From: an uncultured Collinsella sp.
GTDB lineage: Bacteria; Actinomycetota; Coriobacteriia; Coriobacteriales; Coriobacteriaceae
Assembly (NCBI GenBank): GCA_958438125.1
Contig: CAUBQN010000040.1
Location: forward strand, 1 to 12,474
Reading direction: 5' to 3'
DNA length: 12,474 nucleotides
In this document: piece after piece, positions 1-6,693 of the stretch
Position numbering within the stretch: the stretch's first letter is position 1
Layout of the letters: every line of letters starts with the position of its first letter
Made by a program: the position numbers and the translations under genes
The notes under the pieces: model-generated
Database searches by the model: none
What the model was told of the DNA's origin: nothing
Seen by the model: the letters and a program-made list of their open reading frames with translations, nothing else

Positions 1-176
1 CCGGCGGCAAGGATGGCATCGACAAAGACACTTGCGATTTCCTCGTTGGGGGAGAGCGTCTCGCTCAAAAACGGTTTTGCCTCTTCCCAACGCGGCGCGA
101 CGAGGATGAGCGGACGGTCGGCGGGGGCAACGTCGACGTGCGGGGTGTATGACGATGAAGTACGAGTTCCGATCAT
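1..176 (-). CDS. Partial gene, 5' end only; possible peptidase C26 (class I glutamine amidotransferase-like) protein
   Basis: An open frame runs leftward from an ATG at 176-174 out of the window and gives about 59 residues. The visible N-terminus has a 20-residue polar lead (MIGTRTSSSY...), then a hydrophobic strand RPLILVAPRWEE, then NEEIASVFVDAILAAG. A short beta strand ending in a P-R-W-E-E turn, followed by a helix ending VDAILAAG, resembles the start of gamma-glutamyl-GABA hydrolase / peptidase C26 proteins, where (Y/F)VdAi..AGG is usual. The catalytic Cys lies beyond the window, so the family is an inference from about 40 residues. It follows the ATPase of the glutamate-type transporter by 86 bp on the same strand, with no convincing terminator between, so it may be read from the same transcript. 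The ribosome-binding site is weak. Confidence 0.55.
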   Translation of the reverse strand, partial: MIGTRTSSSYTPHVDVAPADRPLILVAPRWEEAKPFLSETLSPNEEIASVFVDAILAA

Positions 177-262
177 AGGTGTTGCTTTCGATCTGAAGGT
201 GACAGGGCGCATGGGAGATGTGGGGCAACACTTCCGATGAATTTGTCCCACGGGGTGGCTGG
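177..262. other. Short intergenic gap between gluA and the partial gene
   Basis: The 86-bp gap holds a 7-bp inverted repeat, GTGTTGC (179-185) and GCAACAC (225-231), with a 39-nt spacer. There is no T-run on the minus strand, so it does not look like a terminator and read-through into the downstream gene is plausible. Confidence 0.3.
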
Positions 263-1027
<765 letters not shown>

Positions 1028-1063
1028 GGTGCTCGGCTCCTTATGACTCGAAATGGTAAAGCG

Positions 1064-1897
1064 TTAGCGGATGATGGTCGCGCCGGTCTTGTGCGAAACA
1101 TAGACAGCGGCCTTGTTGATCGCGACGTTGATGAGGATGTAGATGACTGCGATCACCAGGTAGACCGACACGAGGGCGTCGTAGTTGGTAATGAGCACGC
1201 GGGCGTTTTGCATGAGGTCGGGGTAGCTCACCACATAGGCGACGGTGGTGTCTTTGACTACGACCACAAGCTGCGAAATCAACGACGGAATGATAAACCG
1301 AATGGCCTGCGGCAACACGATTTTAAAGGTGATTTTAGCTTTGGAGAGACCGAGTGCCTGGGCGGCTTCGACCTGGCCGCGCGGCACGGCATTGACGCCG
1401 GCGCGGAAAATCTCGGCAAGTACGCCGGCTGCAGCGAGCGCAACGGGAAGCGTGAGCATCCAAAACGACGGCAGCGCGATCTTGTACTGGGGCAGCACCA
1501 AAAAGAAGAAGTAGATGAACAGCAGGCTCGGCACACCGCGGAAGAAGTCGGTAAGCACGCGGCAGACCAGCTGCAGCGGCTTAATGTCGCTGGTGCGGCC
1601 GAGCATAAGGGCTAAGCCCAGCACCAGCGCGATGGCGCCAGCGGTGAGTGCGACTTTAACGGTGCCCTCAAAGCCGGCAAGCAAGAACTTCCAGGTGGTG
1701 AGGTGCGTAAAGAAATACCAATAGTGGACCGAAAGCTGGCCGGTCACATAAAAGCGCTGCAGTACCAGGACGACGAGCGCGACGACGGCAACAAGCGAGA
1801 TGGCGGTGCCGATGCGAATCTTGGCGCGCATCTTGGGGCCGGGAGCCTCGTAGAGTGCATCGCGCATGGTAAGTGCAGGGGAGGAATGCTTGCTCAT
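1064..1897 (-). CDS. gluD: Glutamate-type ABC transporter permease, GluD-like
   Basis: This 277-residue integral membrane subunit forms half of the transport channel. It begins with a cytoplasmic stretch containing LYEAPGPKMR, which closely matches the N-terminal F-D-A-P-G-P-K-G-R of Corynebacterium glutamicum GluD as I recall it. A first membrane helix follows (about 31-46), then a periplasmic loop rich in aromatics, then the usual His/Glu/Gln-permease core. The EAA loop that docks on the ATPase is at about 176-199 (VEAAQALGLS ... LPQAI). The conserved K-D-T follows at 215-217. Its ATG overlaps the gluC stop codon as ATGA (1894-1897), which implies translational coupling and equal dosage of the two permeases. 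Substrate specificity (glutamate, possibly aspartate or glutamine) is inferred from family resemblance. Confidence 0.88.
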   Translation of the reverse strand: MSKHSSPALTMRDALYEAPGPKMRAKIRIGTAISLVAVVALVVLVLQRFYVTGQLSVHYWYFFTHLTTWKFLLAGFEGTVKVALTAGAIALVLGLALMLGRTSDIKPLQLVCRVLTDFFRGVPSLLFIYFFFLVLPQYKIALPSFWMLTLPVALAAAGVLAEIFRAGVNAVPRGQVEAAQALGLSKAKITFKIVLPQAIRFIIPSLISQLVVVVKDTTVAYVVSYPDLMQNARVLITNYDALVSVYLVIAVIYILINVAINKAAVYVSHKTGATIIR

Positions 1898-2553
1898 CGG
1901 AGGATCCTCACCTTCTTATCGATATAGTTGCCAATGTGGCTCACCACAAATGCCGTGCCCAGGTAGCCGAGCGCCGAGATAAAGAACGCGGCGACGCCGC
2001 CGAGCGAGCGCGTGTTGATGTAGCTCACCACGCCGGTGAGCTCCTGCGGTTTAAGCGGCACCTGACTGCCGAGCGCAGTGGTGAGCATGACGGCGATAAA
2101 GAGGTTGGTCATGGGCAGCACACTCGAGCGCAGTGCCTGCGGAATCACGATCTTGGCGAGGATACGGCTGAAGCTCATGCCCAGCGAGCGGGCGGCTTCC
2201 ACCTGGCCGACGCCGACGGTGTTGATGCCGCTCATAAAGTTCTCGGAACCAAAGGCCGAGCCCAAAAGGACCGTGGCGACGATAACGCAGGTGCGGTAGG
2301 GCAGGACGACCTTGAGCGGCGGCAGCGCGTAGACGACGATGATAAGCAGCGCGATGCCGGGGATGTTACGGAAGACCTGGACATACAGGTCGCCAAAGAC
2401 GCGCAGCGGCTTGAGCGGCGACACGCGCATCACGGTGACGGCGACGGCCAGCACCATGGCGATGACAAACGACTCAAGCGTCATGCCCCAGGTTGCTAGC
2501 AGGGCGTCGATATAGTTCTGGCCATAGAGCGACCAGAGCTCGGAGAGACTCAT
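1894..2553 (-). CDS. gluC: Glutamate-type ABC transporter permease, GluC-like
   Basis: This 219-residue permease pairs with GluD. Segments such as VMRVSPLKPLR (41-51) and SGINTVGVGQVEAARSLG (108-125) follow the GluC pattern of C. glutamicum. The EAA loop is at 118-140 (VEAARSLGMS ... IPQA). An oddity is the segment after it: family members usually have a K-N-T or K-D-T signature there (GluD in this window has KDT), but this protein reads IAVMLTTA (153-160), with the charged/polar pair replaced by Met-Leu. The start is supported by GGGAGGT a few bases upstream. It lies 138 bp after gluB, beyond a hairpin, and overlaps gluD by 4 bp. Confidence 0.88.
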   Translation of the reverse strand: MSLSELWSLYGQNYIDALLATWGMTLESFVIAMVLAVAVTVMRVSPLKPLRVFGDLYVQVFRNIPGIALLIIVVYALPPLKVVLPYRTCVIVATVLLGSAFGSENFMSGINTVGVGQVEAARSLGMSFSRILAKIVIPQALRSSVLPMTNLFIAVMLTTALGSQVPLKPQELTGVVSYINTRSLGGVAAFFISALGYLGTAFVVSHIGNYIDKKVRILR

Positions 2554-2577
2554 GCGGACCTCCCGCCGATAAGGAAA

Positions 2578-2603
2578 GGGGCTCCCGTGTGTACGGAAGC
2601 CCC
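2578..2603 (-). terminator. Intercistronic hairpin between gluB and gluC (attenuator or 3'-end stabiliser)
   Basis: An 11-bp stem with one mismatch (arms 2578-2588 and 2593-2603, loop of 4 nt) lies 25 bp upstream of the gluC ATG. On the minus strand it is followed by TTTCCTT, a poor T-run. I infer partial termination or mRNA 3'-end protection, which would leave more binding protein than permease, a common arrangement in ABC uptake operons. The rest of the 138-bp gap (2604-2691) shows nothing recognisable. Confidence 0.5.
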
Positions 2604-2691
2604 GACAACTCAGTGAGGAAACAGTTTACCGCAATAAAGCGCATCATGCGTTTCCGTATGGTTTCGTTGCGGCCGTTACCAGGCTCGCTGC

Positions 2692-3687
2692 CTAGGCCCC
2701 GATCTCGGGCAGCTCGGGAACATTGGTGTCGCCCGTACGGTCGCCGATGCAGATCTGCCACAGCTCAGTCCAGGTGCCGTCGTCCTCGATCTTCTTAAGG
2801 AAGTCGTTGACAAAGGCGACGCCGTCGGAATCGAGCGGCAGACCGATGCCATAGGGCTCCTTGCTGCCGAAGGGCTTGCCGGCGATCTTGTACTTACCGG
2901 GCTCGCGAACCAGGGCGCTCTGCTGCATGTTGTTATCGATGACGTAGGCATCGACGCGGCCCTGCTGGAGTGCCTGGCGGGCCTCCTCGTCGGTCTTGAA
3001 CTCCTGCTGGCTGGCCTTGGGGGCGAACTCCTCCAGGATGGCGGGGCCGTTGGAGCCGGATTGGACGGCGACGTTCTTGTCGGCCAGGTCGTCGACGCTC
3101 TTGATGTCGTCGTTATCGGCGAGCACCAGGATGGCCTGCTGCGTGTAGTAGTAGGGGCCGGCGAAGGAGACGAGCTTCTTGCGCTCGTCAGTGATGGTGT
3201 AGGTGGCAAAGACAGCGTCGACCTGGCCGTTCTGCAGGACAGACTCGCGCGTGTCCGAGGTCACCTGGGTGATCTCGACCTTGTTCTCGCCCAGAATGTA
3301 GTTGGACAGGAGCTGTGCGATGCCGGCGTCAAAGCCACGGGTCTGACCGTCTTTCTCGTTGAGGAGGGAGAAGAGCGTGGAGGTCTGAACGCCACCGATC
3401 TTAAAGACGCCGGCGTCCTTAACGGCCGTGGCCCAGGTGCTGGCGGCGATGGCGTCGTCATCGGCCTTGGGGCCGTCGTTGACGAGCTTGTCGAATGCCT
3501 TGGCATCGAGCGTGGCGGAAACCTCGGTATCCTCGGAGCCCTTGGAGGAGCCGGCGGCGGAACCCTTGTCGGCCTCGGCGCTGGTGTCGGAGCAGCCGGC
3601 AAGACCAAGGCCGGCGACGGTTGCGAAGGTGGCGGCAACGAAGCCGCGGCGGTCGAGAACGACCTGCTGGGAGAGGTTCTTGCTCAT
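2692..3687 (-). CDS. gluB: Amino-acid ABC transporter substrate-binding lipoprotein, GluB-like
   Basis: This 331-residue extracytoplasmic receptor captures the substrate and delivers it to GluCD. The N-terminus is a signal peptide with twin arginines (DRRGFV, Arg13-Arg14) and a lipobox LAGC ending at Cys32, so export by Tat and lipidation of Cys32 are likely. A Ser/Gly/Glu/Asp-rich linker covers about 33-60. The SBP_bac_3-type fold starts near 92 (GVFKIGG). It includes TSDTRESVLQNGQVDAVFAT, SFAGPYYYTQQAILV and a second-lobe hinge region with VQSGSN, then DEEARQALQQGRVDAYVID. These are the landmarks of polar amino-acid binding proteins. AAGGTG sits at a good distance before the ATG. It is the first gene of the operon. 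Glutamate as ligand is inferred from the GluC/GluD partners. Confidence 0.9.
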   Translation of the reverse strand: MSKNLSQQVVLDRRGFVAATFATVAGLGLAGCSDTSAEADKGSAAGSSKGSEDTEVSATLDAKAFDKLVNDGPKADDDAIAASTWATAVKDAGVFKIGGVQTSTLFSLLNEKDGQTRGFDAGIAQLLSNYILGENKVEITQVTSDTRESVLQNGQVDAVFATYTITDERKKLVSFAGPYYYTQQAILVLADNDDIKSVDDLADKNVAVQSGSNGPAILEEFAPKASQQEFKTDEEARQALQQGRVDAYVIDNNMQQSALVREPGKYKIAGKPFGSKEPYGIGLPLDSDGVAFVNDFLKKIEDDGTWTELWQICIGDRTGDTNVPELPEIGA

Positions 3688-3730
3688 GGTAGAACACCTT
3701 TCTCAATAAAATCCCTAGCGGTTGAGTAGA

Positions 3731-3760
3731 GTTATACCCTATCGCGCTCAAATGGGTCAA
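3731..3760 (-). promoter_or_regulatory. Predicted sigma70-type promoter of the gluBCDA operon
   Basis: On the minus strand, TTGACC (3760-3755) and TATAAC (3736-3731) are separated by 18 bp. Transcription would begin about 35-40 nt before the gluB start codon. Both boxes are close to consensus and the position fits, but no start-site data exist here. Confidence 0.6.
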
Positions 3761-3870
3761 CACGAAATAACTCAGAAACATACTTACCTTATGGGTAATT
3801 CTACCTACCAAAAAGGGACAGGCACCTTTGTGGTGGTTCTTGCAGATGTGACGGCCTGCCTCGCTGCTTT
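3761..3870. other. Intergenic stretch upstream of the gluB promoter with an imperfect hairpin
   Basis: No gene is supported here. An imperfect inverted repeat is present: ACCAAAAAGG (3807-3816) and CCTTTGTGGT (3825-3834), with the 8-nt loop GACAGGCA and one mismatch. I see no other features. The open frames crossing it have no ribosome-binding site and no recognisable protein. Confidence 0.4.
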
Positions 3871-4089
3871 GTCTCAATCTGTAACAGGTAGACGAGGAAA
3901 TGGGTTTTAACTGTTACAGATCGAGATTTTCTCCTTAGGGGAATTCGAATGTCTCAATCTGTAACATCTGGACGGCCAAAAGGTCTCTATCTGTTACAGA
4001 TTGAGACAAAGGTCTGGGACTAAGACGTCTTATCTAGATCTGTAACAGTTGGACGGGAATTCGGGCCCTAGATGTTACAGATTGAGATA
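3871..4089. repeat. Three tandem ~80-bp units, each a widely spaced inverted repeat around CTGTWACAG
   Basis: Each unit has a left arm like GTCTCAATCTGTAACA and the reverse-complement right arm. Cores ATCTGTAACA start at 3877, 3957 and 4038. Cores TGTTACAGAT start at 3912, 3992 and 4073. The left-to-right offset is exactly 35 bp in all three units, and the units repeat every 80 and 81 bp. Unit 2 arms (3951-3966 and 3992-4007) match perfectly over 16 bp; unit 1 has one mismatch and one G-T pair, and unit 3 has two mismatches. The spacer starts with a shared (G/A)GACG just after the left arm. The core CTGTWACAG is itself a near-palindrome. The array fills the gap between the dxs-like terminator and the gluB promoter region. 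It could be an operator array, a set of RNA hairpins or a dispersed intergenic repeat; the sequence does not decide. Confidence 0.85.
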
Positions 4090-4106
4090 ATTGAGCTGTG
4101 AAAACA

Positions 4107-4143
4107 AAAACCTCCGCAAGGGTGCTTCCCTTGCGGAGGTTTT
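4107..4143 (-). terminator. Strong intrinsic terminator of the dxs-like gene
   Basis: There is a perfect 16-bp stem (AAAACCTCCGCAAGGG at 4107-4122, paired with 4128-4143) with a 5-nt loop, starting 1 bp after the stop codon. On the minus strand it is followed by TTTTTGTTTT. The A-run on the other flank means it could also work for transcripts coming from the left. Confidence 0.93.
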
Positions 4144-4144
4144 C

Positions 4145-5926
4145 TTACTCGTTGAGTAGCCTTACGGCTTCGGCGGCCATGTTCTCGACCGTCATGCCGT
4201 TCTGAGCGAGCAGCTCGTTGGGGTCGTAGCGGTCGGGGAAGCCCTTGGCGATGCCGAAGGTGCGCGTACGCACGGGCGTGCAGGCCAAATAGCACGCGAC
4301 GCGCTCGCCCCAGCCGCCGTCCAAGATGCCGTCCTCGAGGGTGACGACAACGCGATGCTCGGCGGCAAGGCTGTCGAGGAACTCGCGGTCGAGCTCGGTT
4401 GCAAAGCGCGGGTTGACGAGCGTGGCCTCGATACCGTACTCGGCGGCCAAGCGGTTTGCCACACGCTCGCCCAGCTCAAAGAAATCGCCAAGTGCGAGCA
4501 CGGCAACGTCGCGACCCTGGCGCACCACGTTGTAGCGAACGGCACTGTACTCGGTGTCTTCGGCGGGCGCCAGATCGGGGCGGCTAACCAAGCCAATGCC
4601 CGGTACGCGGATCGCCACGGGATGCTCGCGGTGGTCGAGCGACCAGCTCAGCATGGACAGGTATTCCTCCATGCAGGCCGGCGCCAAGTAGCACATGTTG
4701 GGAAGAGCGCCCAGCATGGAAATATCAAAGAACGAGAGGTGCGTCTCGGATGTGGTGCCAAAGATCGACGCGCCAAACACCAGAATGGTTGCCGGGGCGT
4801 CGTTGAGGCACAGGTCGTGCCACAGCTCGTCGTAGGCGCGCTGCAAAAACGTGCCGTACACACCAAAGATTGGCTTGGCGCCCGAGCGCGCAAGCGCGGT
4901 GGCAAAGGTCACGGCGTGCTCCTCGGCAATGCCCACGTCGACAAACTGCTTACCTGCCGCAGCGCGAAGCTCGGGTGTAAAGCCCATGATGTAGGGTGTG
5001 GCGGCCGTGATGCCCACGACCTGCGGATCGCGCTCGATGGCAGCGCTGAGCGCCTCGCCCGTAATGTCGGCGTAGGTGCGCGGCGCAGGCTCGCTCGGAT
5101 GGCCCGGGCAGAGCTTGCGCCCGGTCGCCATGTCAAACGGACCCACGTGGTGCCAGCGCTCGGGGTCGCTTTGGGCTGGCTCAAAACCCTTGCCCTTGGC
5201 AGTGGAGACGTGCAGCACGATGGGGTGGTCGATGTCGCACAGCTCCTGCAACGCATCGACGAGGGCCAACACATCGTTACCGGCGTCCAGATAGCGGTAG
5301 TCGAGTCCCATCGCGCGGAAAACGTTGCGCTCACAGGTGCCATTGCTGGCGCGCAGCTCGGCCAGATTGCGATAGAGGCCGCCATGGTTCTCGGCAATGG
5401 ACTGGTCGTTATCGTTGACGATGATGATCAGGTTGCTATCGAGTTCGGCGGCATTGTTAAAGCCCTCAAACGCCAGGCCGCCCGAAAGCGAGCCGTCGCC
5501 AATGACAGTAATGACGTTATACGTGTCACCCGCCAGGTCGCGCGCGTGGGCAAGGCCGCAGCCCAAGCTCACCGACGTGGAGGTATGGCCCATGGCAAAC
5601 AGGTCATGCTCGGACTCGTCGGGATTGGCAAAGCCAGAGGCCTCGCCAAAGCGCTCCGGGTCGATATAGGTGTACGCGCGCCCGGTCAGCGCCTTGTGGG
5701 CGTAGGTCTGGTGCGACACGTCAAAGACAATTTTGTCGGTGGGGGAGTTAAACACGCGATGGAGCGCGACCGTGAGCTCAACGACGCCCAAGTTGGGGGC
5801 AACGTGCCCGCCGACGGCGGCGGAGCTTTCGAGGATGGCGTGGCGAATCTCGCCGCAGAGCAGCGGAAGCTCGGCGCGGTCGAGAGCCTTGACGTCCTCG
5901 GGCGTTGTCGTTTGCGTAAGCAGCAT
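4145..5926 (-). CDS. dxs: 1-deoxy-D-xylulose-5-phosphate synthase, short atypical subfamily
   Basis: This 593-residue thiamine-diphosphate enzyme is predicted to condense pyruvate and glyceraldehyde 3-phosphate into DXP, which feeds the MEP isoprenoid pathway. Conserved parts are GGH (His41), VSHQTYAHK (70-78), GHTSTS (113-118), the ThDP motif from GDGS (143-146) to NDN (171-173), KGKGFEPA (244-251), IAEEHAVTF with catalytic Glu335, and TFLQRAYDE (359-367). Differences from the usual enzyme of about 620 residues are a shortened middle with LDAGND (213-218) where YxGPxDGHD is expected, and FGASIFGTTSETH (384-396) where a D-R-A-G-x-x-G-x-D-G-x-T-H block is expected. His396 is kept but the Asp four residues before it is Thr. 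This pattern resembles the shorter DXS-like proteins of Firmicutes. The start has GGAG about 12 nt upstream, rather far. An ATG 18 nt further upstream meets a stop after two codons. A canonical dxs may exist elsewhere in the genome. Confidence 0.85.
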   Translation of the reverse strand: MLLTQTTTPEDVKALDRAELPLLCGEIRHAILESSAAVGGHVAPNLGVVELTVALHRVFNSPTDKIVFDVSHQTYAHKALTGRAYTYIDPERFGEASGFANPDESEHDLFAMGHTSTSVSLGCGLAHARDLAGDTYNVITVIGDGSLSGGLAFEGFNNAAELDSNLIIIVNDNDQSIAENHGGLYRNLAELRASNGTCERNVFRAMGLDYRYLDAGNDVLALVDALQELCDIDHPIVLHVSTAKGKGFEPAQSDPERWHHVGPFDMATGRKLCPGHPSEPAPRTYADITGEALSAAIERDPQVVGITAATPYIMGFTPELRAAAGKQFVDVGIAEEHAVTFATALARSGAKPIFGVYGTFLQRAYDELWHDLCLNDAPATILVFGASIFGTTSETHLSFFDISMLGALPNMCYLAPACMEEYLSMLSWSLDHREHPVAIRVPGIGLVSRPDLAPAEDTEYSAVRYNVVRQGRDVAVLALGDFFELGERVANRLAAEYGIEATLVNPRFATELDREFLDSLAAEHRVVVTLEDGILDGGWGERVACYLACTPVRTRTFGIAKGFPDRYDPNELLAQNGMTVENMAAEAVRLLNE

Positions 5927-6153
5927 CGTTGTGGGTTACTCCATGCGAATCGTGCGCCGGCGCTCCCTCGGCCGGCACAATTGCACAAAACAGTCTCGCA
6001 CATTTTGGCGTTTGATATGTGACGGCGGCGCGGTAATTCGCCAACTGGCGGGGCAAAACGTTTTGTCCGATGCCATACTGATAGATTCGATGATGATTTA
6101 TTCAATGCGTGCAGGCCGTGGCTTGCCGCCGTGAGCCGCTGGAAGGAGGCAGC
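5927..6153. promoter_or_regulatory. Divergent intergenic region with two adjacent palindromes and a leader hairpin
   Basis: This 227-bp gap lies between the divergent dxs-like and HD-domain genes and must hold both promoters, but I cannot point to convincing -35/-10 pairs. Two perfect 12-bp palindromes sit side by side: CGCCAACTGGCG (6039-6050) and CAAAACGTTTTG (6054-6065). On the dxs side, GCCGGC (5956-5961 and 5971-5976) can form a 6-bp hairpin in the mRNA leader. Confidence 0.45.
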
Positions 6154-6690
6154 ATGTCCGGTGCCGTTCGTGCCGAGAAAATCGCGCACGAGGTCGACTA
6201 TGCCGCCCGCCAGCTCGCCCAGGCGGGCCGTCTGGACCTGACGCGCGAGTTTATCCAGCATGGCGATGTGACGGTCTATGCACATGTGACCTCGGTGGCG
6301 CGGGCAAGTCTGTCCTTTGCCGAGCGCCTGGGCCGCGTCGGTGTCTCGGTCGACCGCGCCTCGTTGCTGCGCGGGGCCCTGCTGCACGATTACTTTCTCT
6401 ATGACTGGCACGATCCCGACCCAAGCCATCGGCTGCATGGCTTTCGCCACCCGTTTTTTGCCCTGACGCGTGCCGAGGAAGATTTTGAGCTGACGCCGCG
6501 CGAGCGGAATATTATCGCGCGCCATATGTTTCCGCTGGTGCCGGTGCCGCCGACGTGTCGTGAGGCTTGGATTGTGTGTCTGGCGGATAAATGGTGCGCG
6601 CTGCGCGAGACGGTCACCGGACGTCTGCGGCGCAAGGACGAGGCGGACGATGGCGTGAGCAGCGAATCGAGCGAGAAGAGGAGAGGGTAG
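6154..6690 (+). CDS. HD-domain (metal-dependent phosphohydrolase fold) protein
   Basis: This 178-residue soluble protein carries a full set of HD-superfamily metal ligands. They are His44 (YAHVTSVA), His78-Asp79 (LLHDYFLYDWHD), His99 (GFRHPFF), His124 (IIARHMFP) and Asp145 (CLADKWCA). HD proteins hydrolyse phosphomonoesters or phosphodiesters, often of nucleotides, but the substrate cannot be read from the sequence. The start at 6154 is chosen because GGAGG precedes it by 5-6 nt; an in-frame ATG at 6109 lacks a ribosome-binding site. The charged Ser/Glu/Lys/Arg tail (from about 158) is probably disordered. The next gene begins 3 bp after the stop, so the two are almost certainly cotranslated. 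A small HD protein beside a CmpB-type membrane protein is a pairing I believe recurs in Firmicutes and Coriobacteriia. Confidence 0.85.
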   Translation: MSGAVRAEKIAHEVDYAARQLAQAGRLDLTREFIQHGDVTVYAHVTSVARASLSFAERLGRVGVSVDRASLLRGALLHDYFLYDWHDPDPSHRLHGFRHPFFALTRAEEDFELTPRERNIIARHMFPLVPVPPTCREAWIVCLADKWCALRETVTGRLRRKDEADDGVSSESSEKRRG

Positions 6691-6693
6691 ACG

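Noticed and set aside
2676..3729. Overlapping frames on both strands over gluB (2676-3209 minus, 3061-3729 plus)
   Set aside because: They are alternative-frame products of the binding-protein gene, with biased composition and no motifs.
3722..3910. Small plus-strand frame in the gluB upstream region (62 codons)
   Set aside because: It crosses the predicted promoter, the hairpin and the first repeat arm, with no ribosome-binding site and no recognisable protein.
3871..4089. CRISPR array
   Set aside because: Repeats alternate in orientation, there are only three units, and no cas genes are near. The geometry is that of spaced inverted repeats, not direct repeats with spacers.
4355..6022. Plus-strand open frame of 555 codons
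   Set aside because: It is antisense to the dxs-like gene, which has clear enzyme motifs. Such long shadows come from GC-rich codon bias, and the translation shows no recognisable domain.
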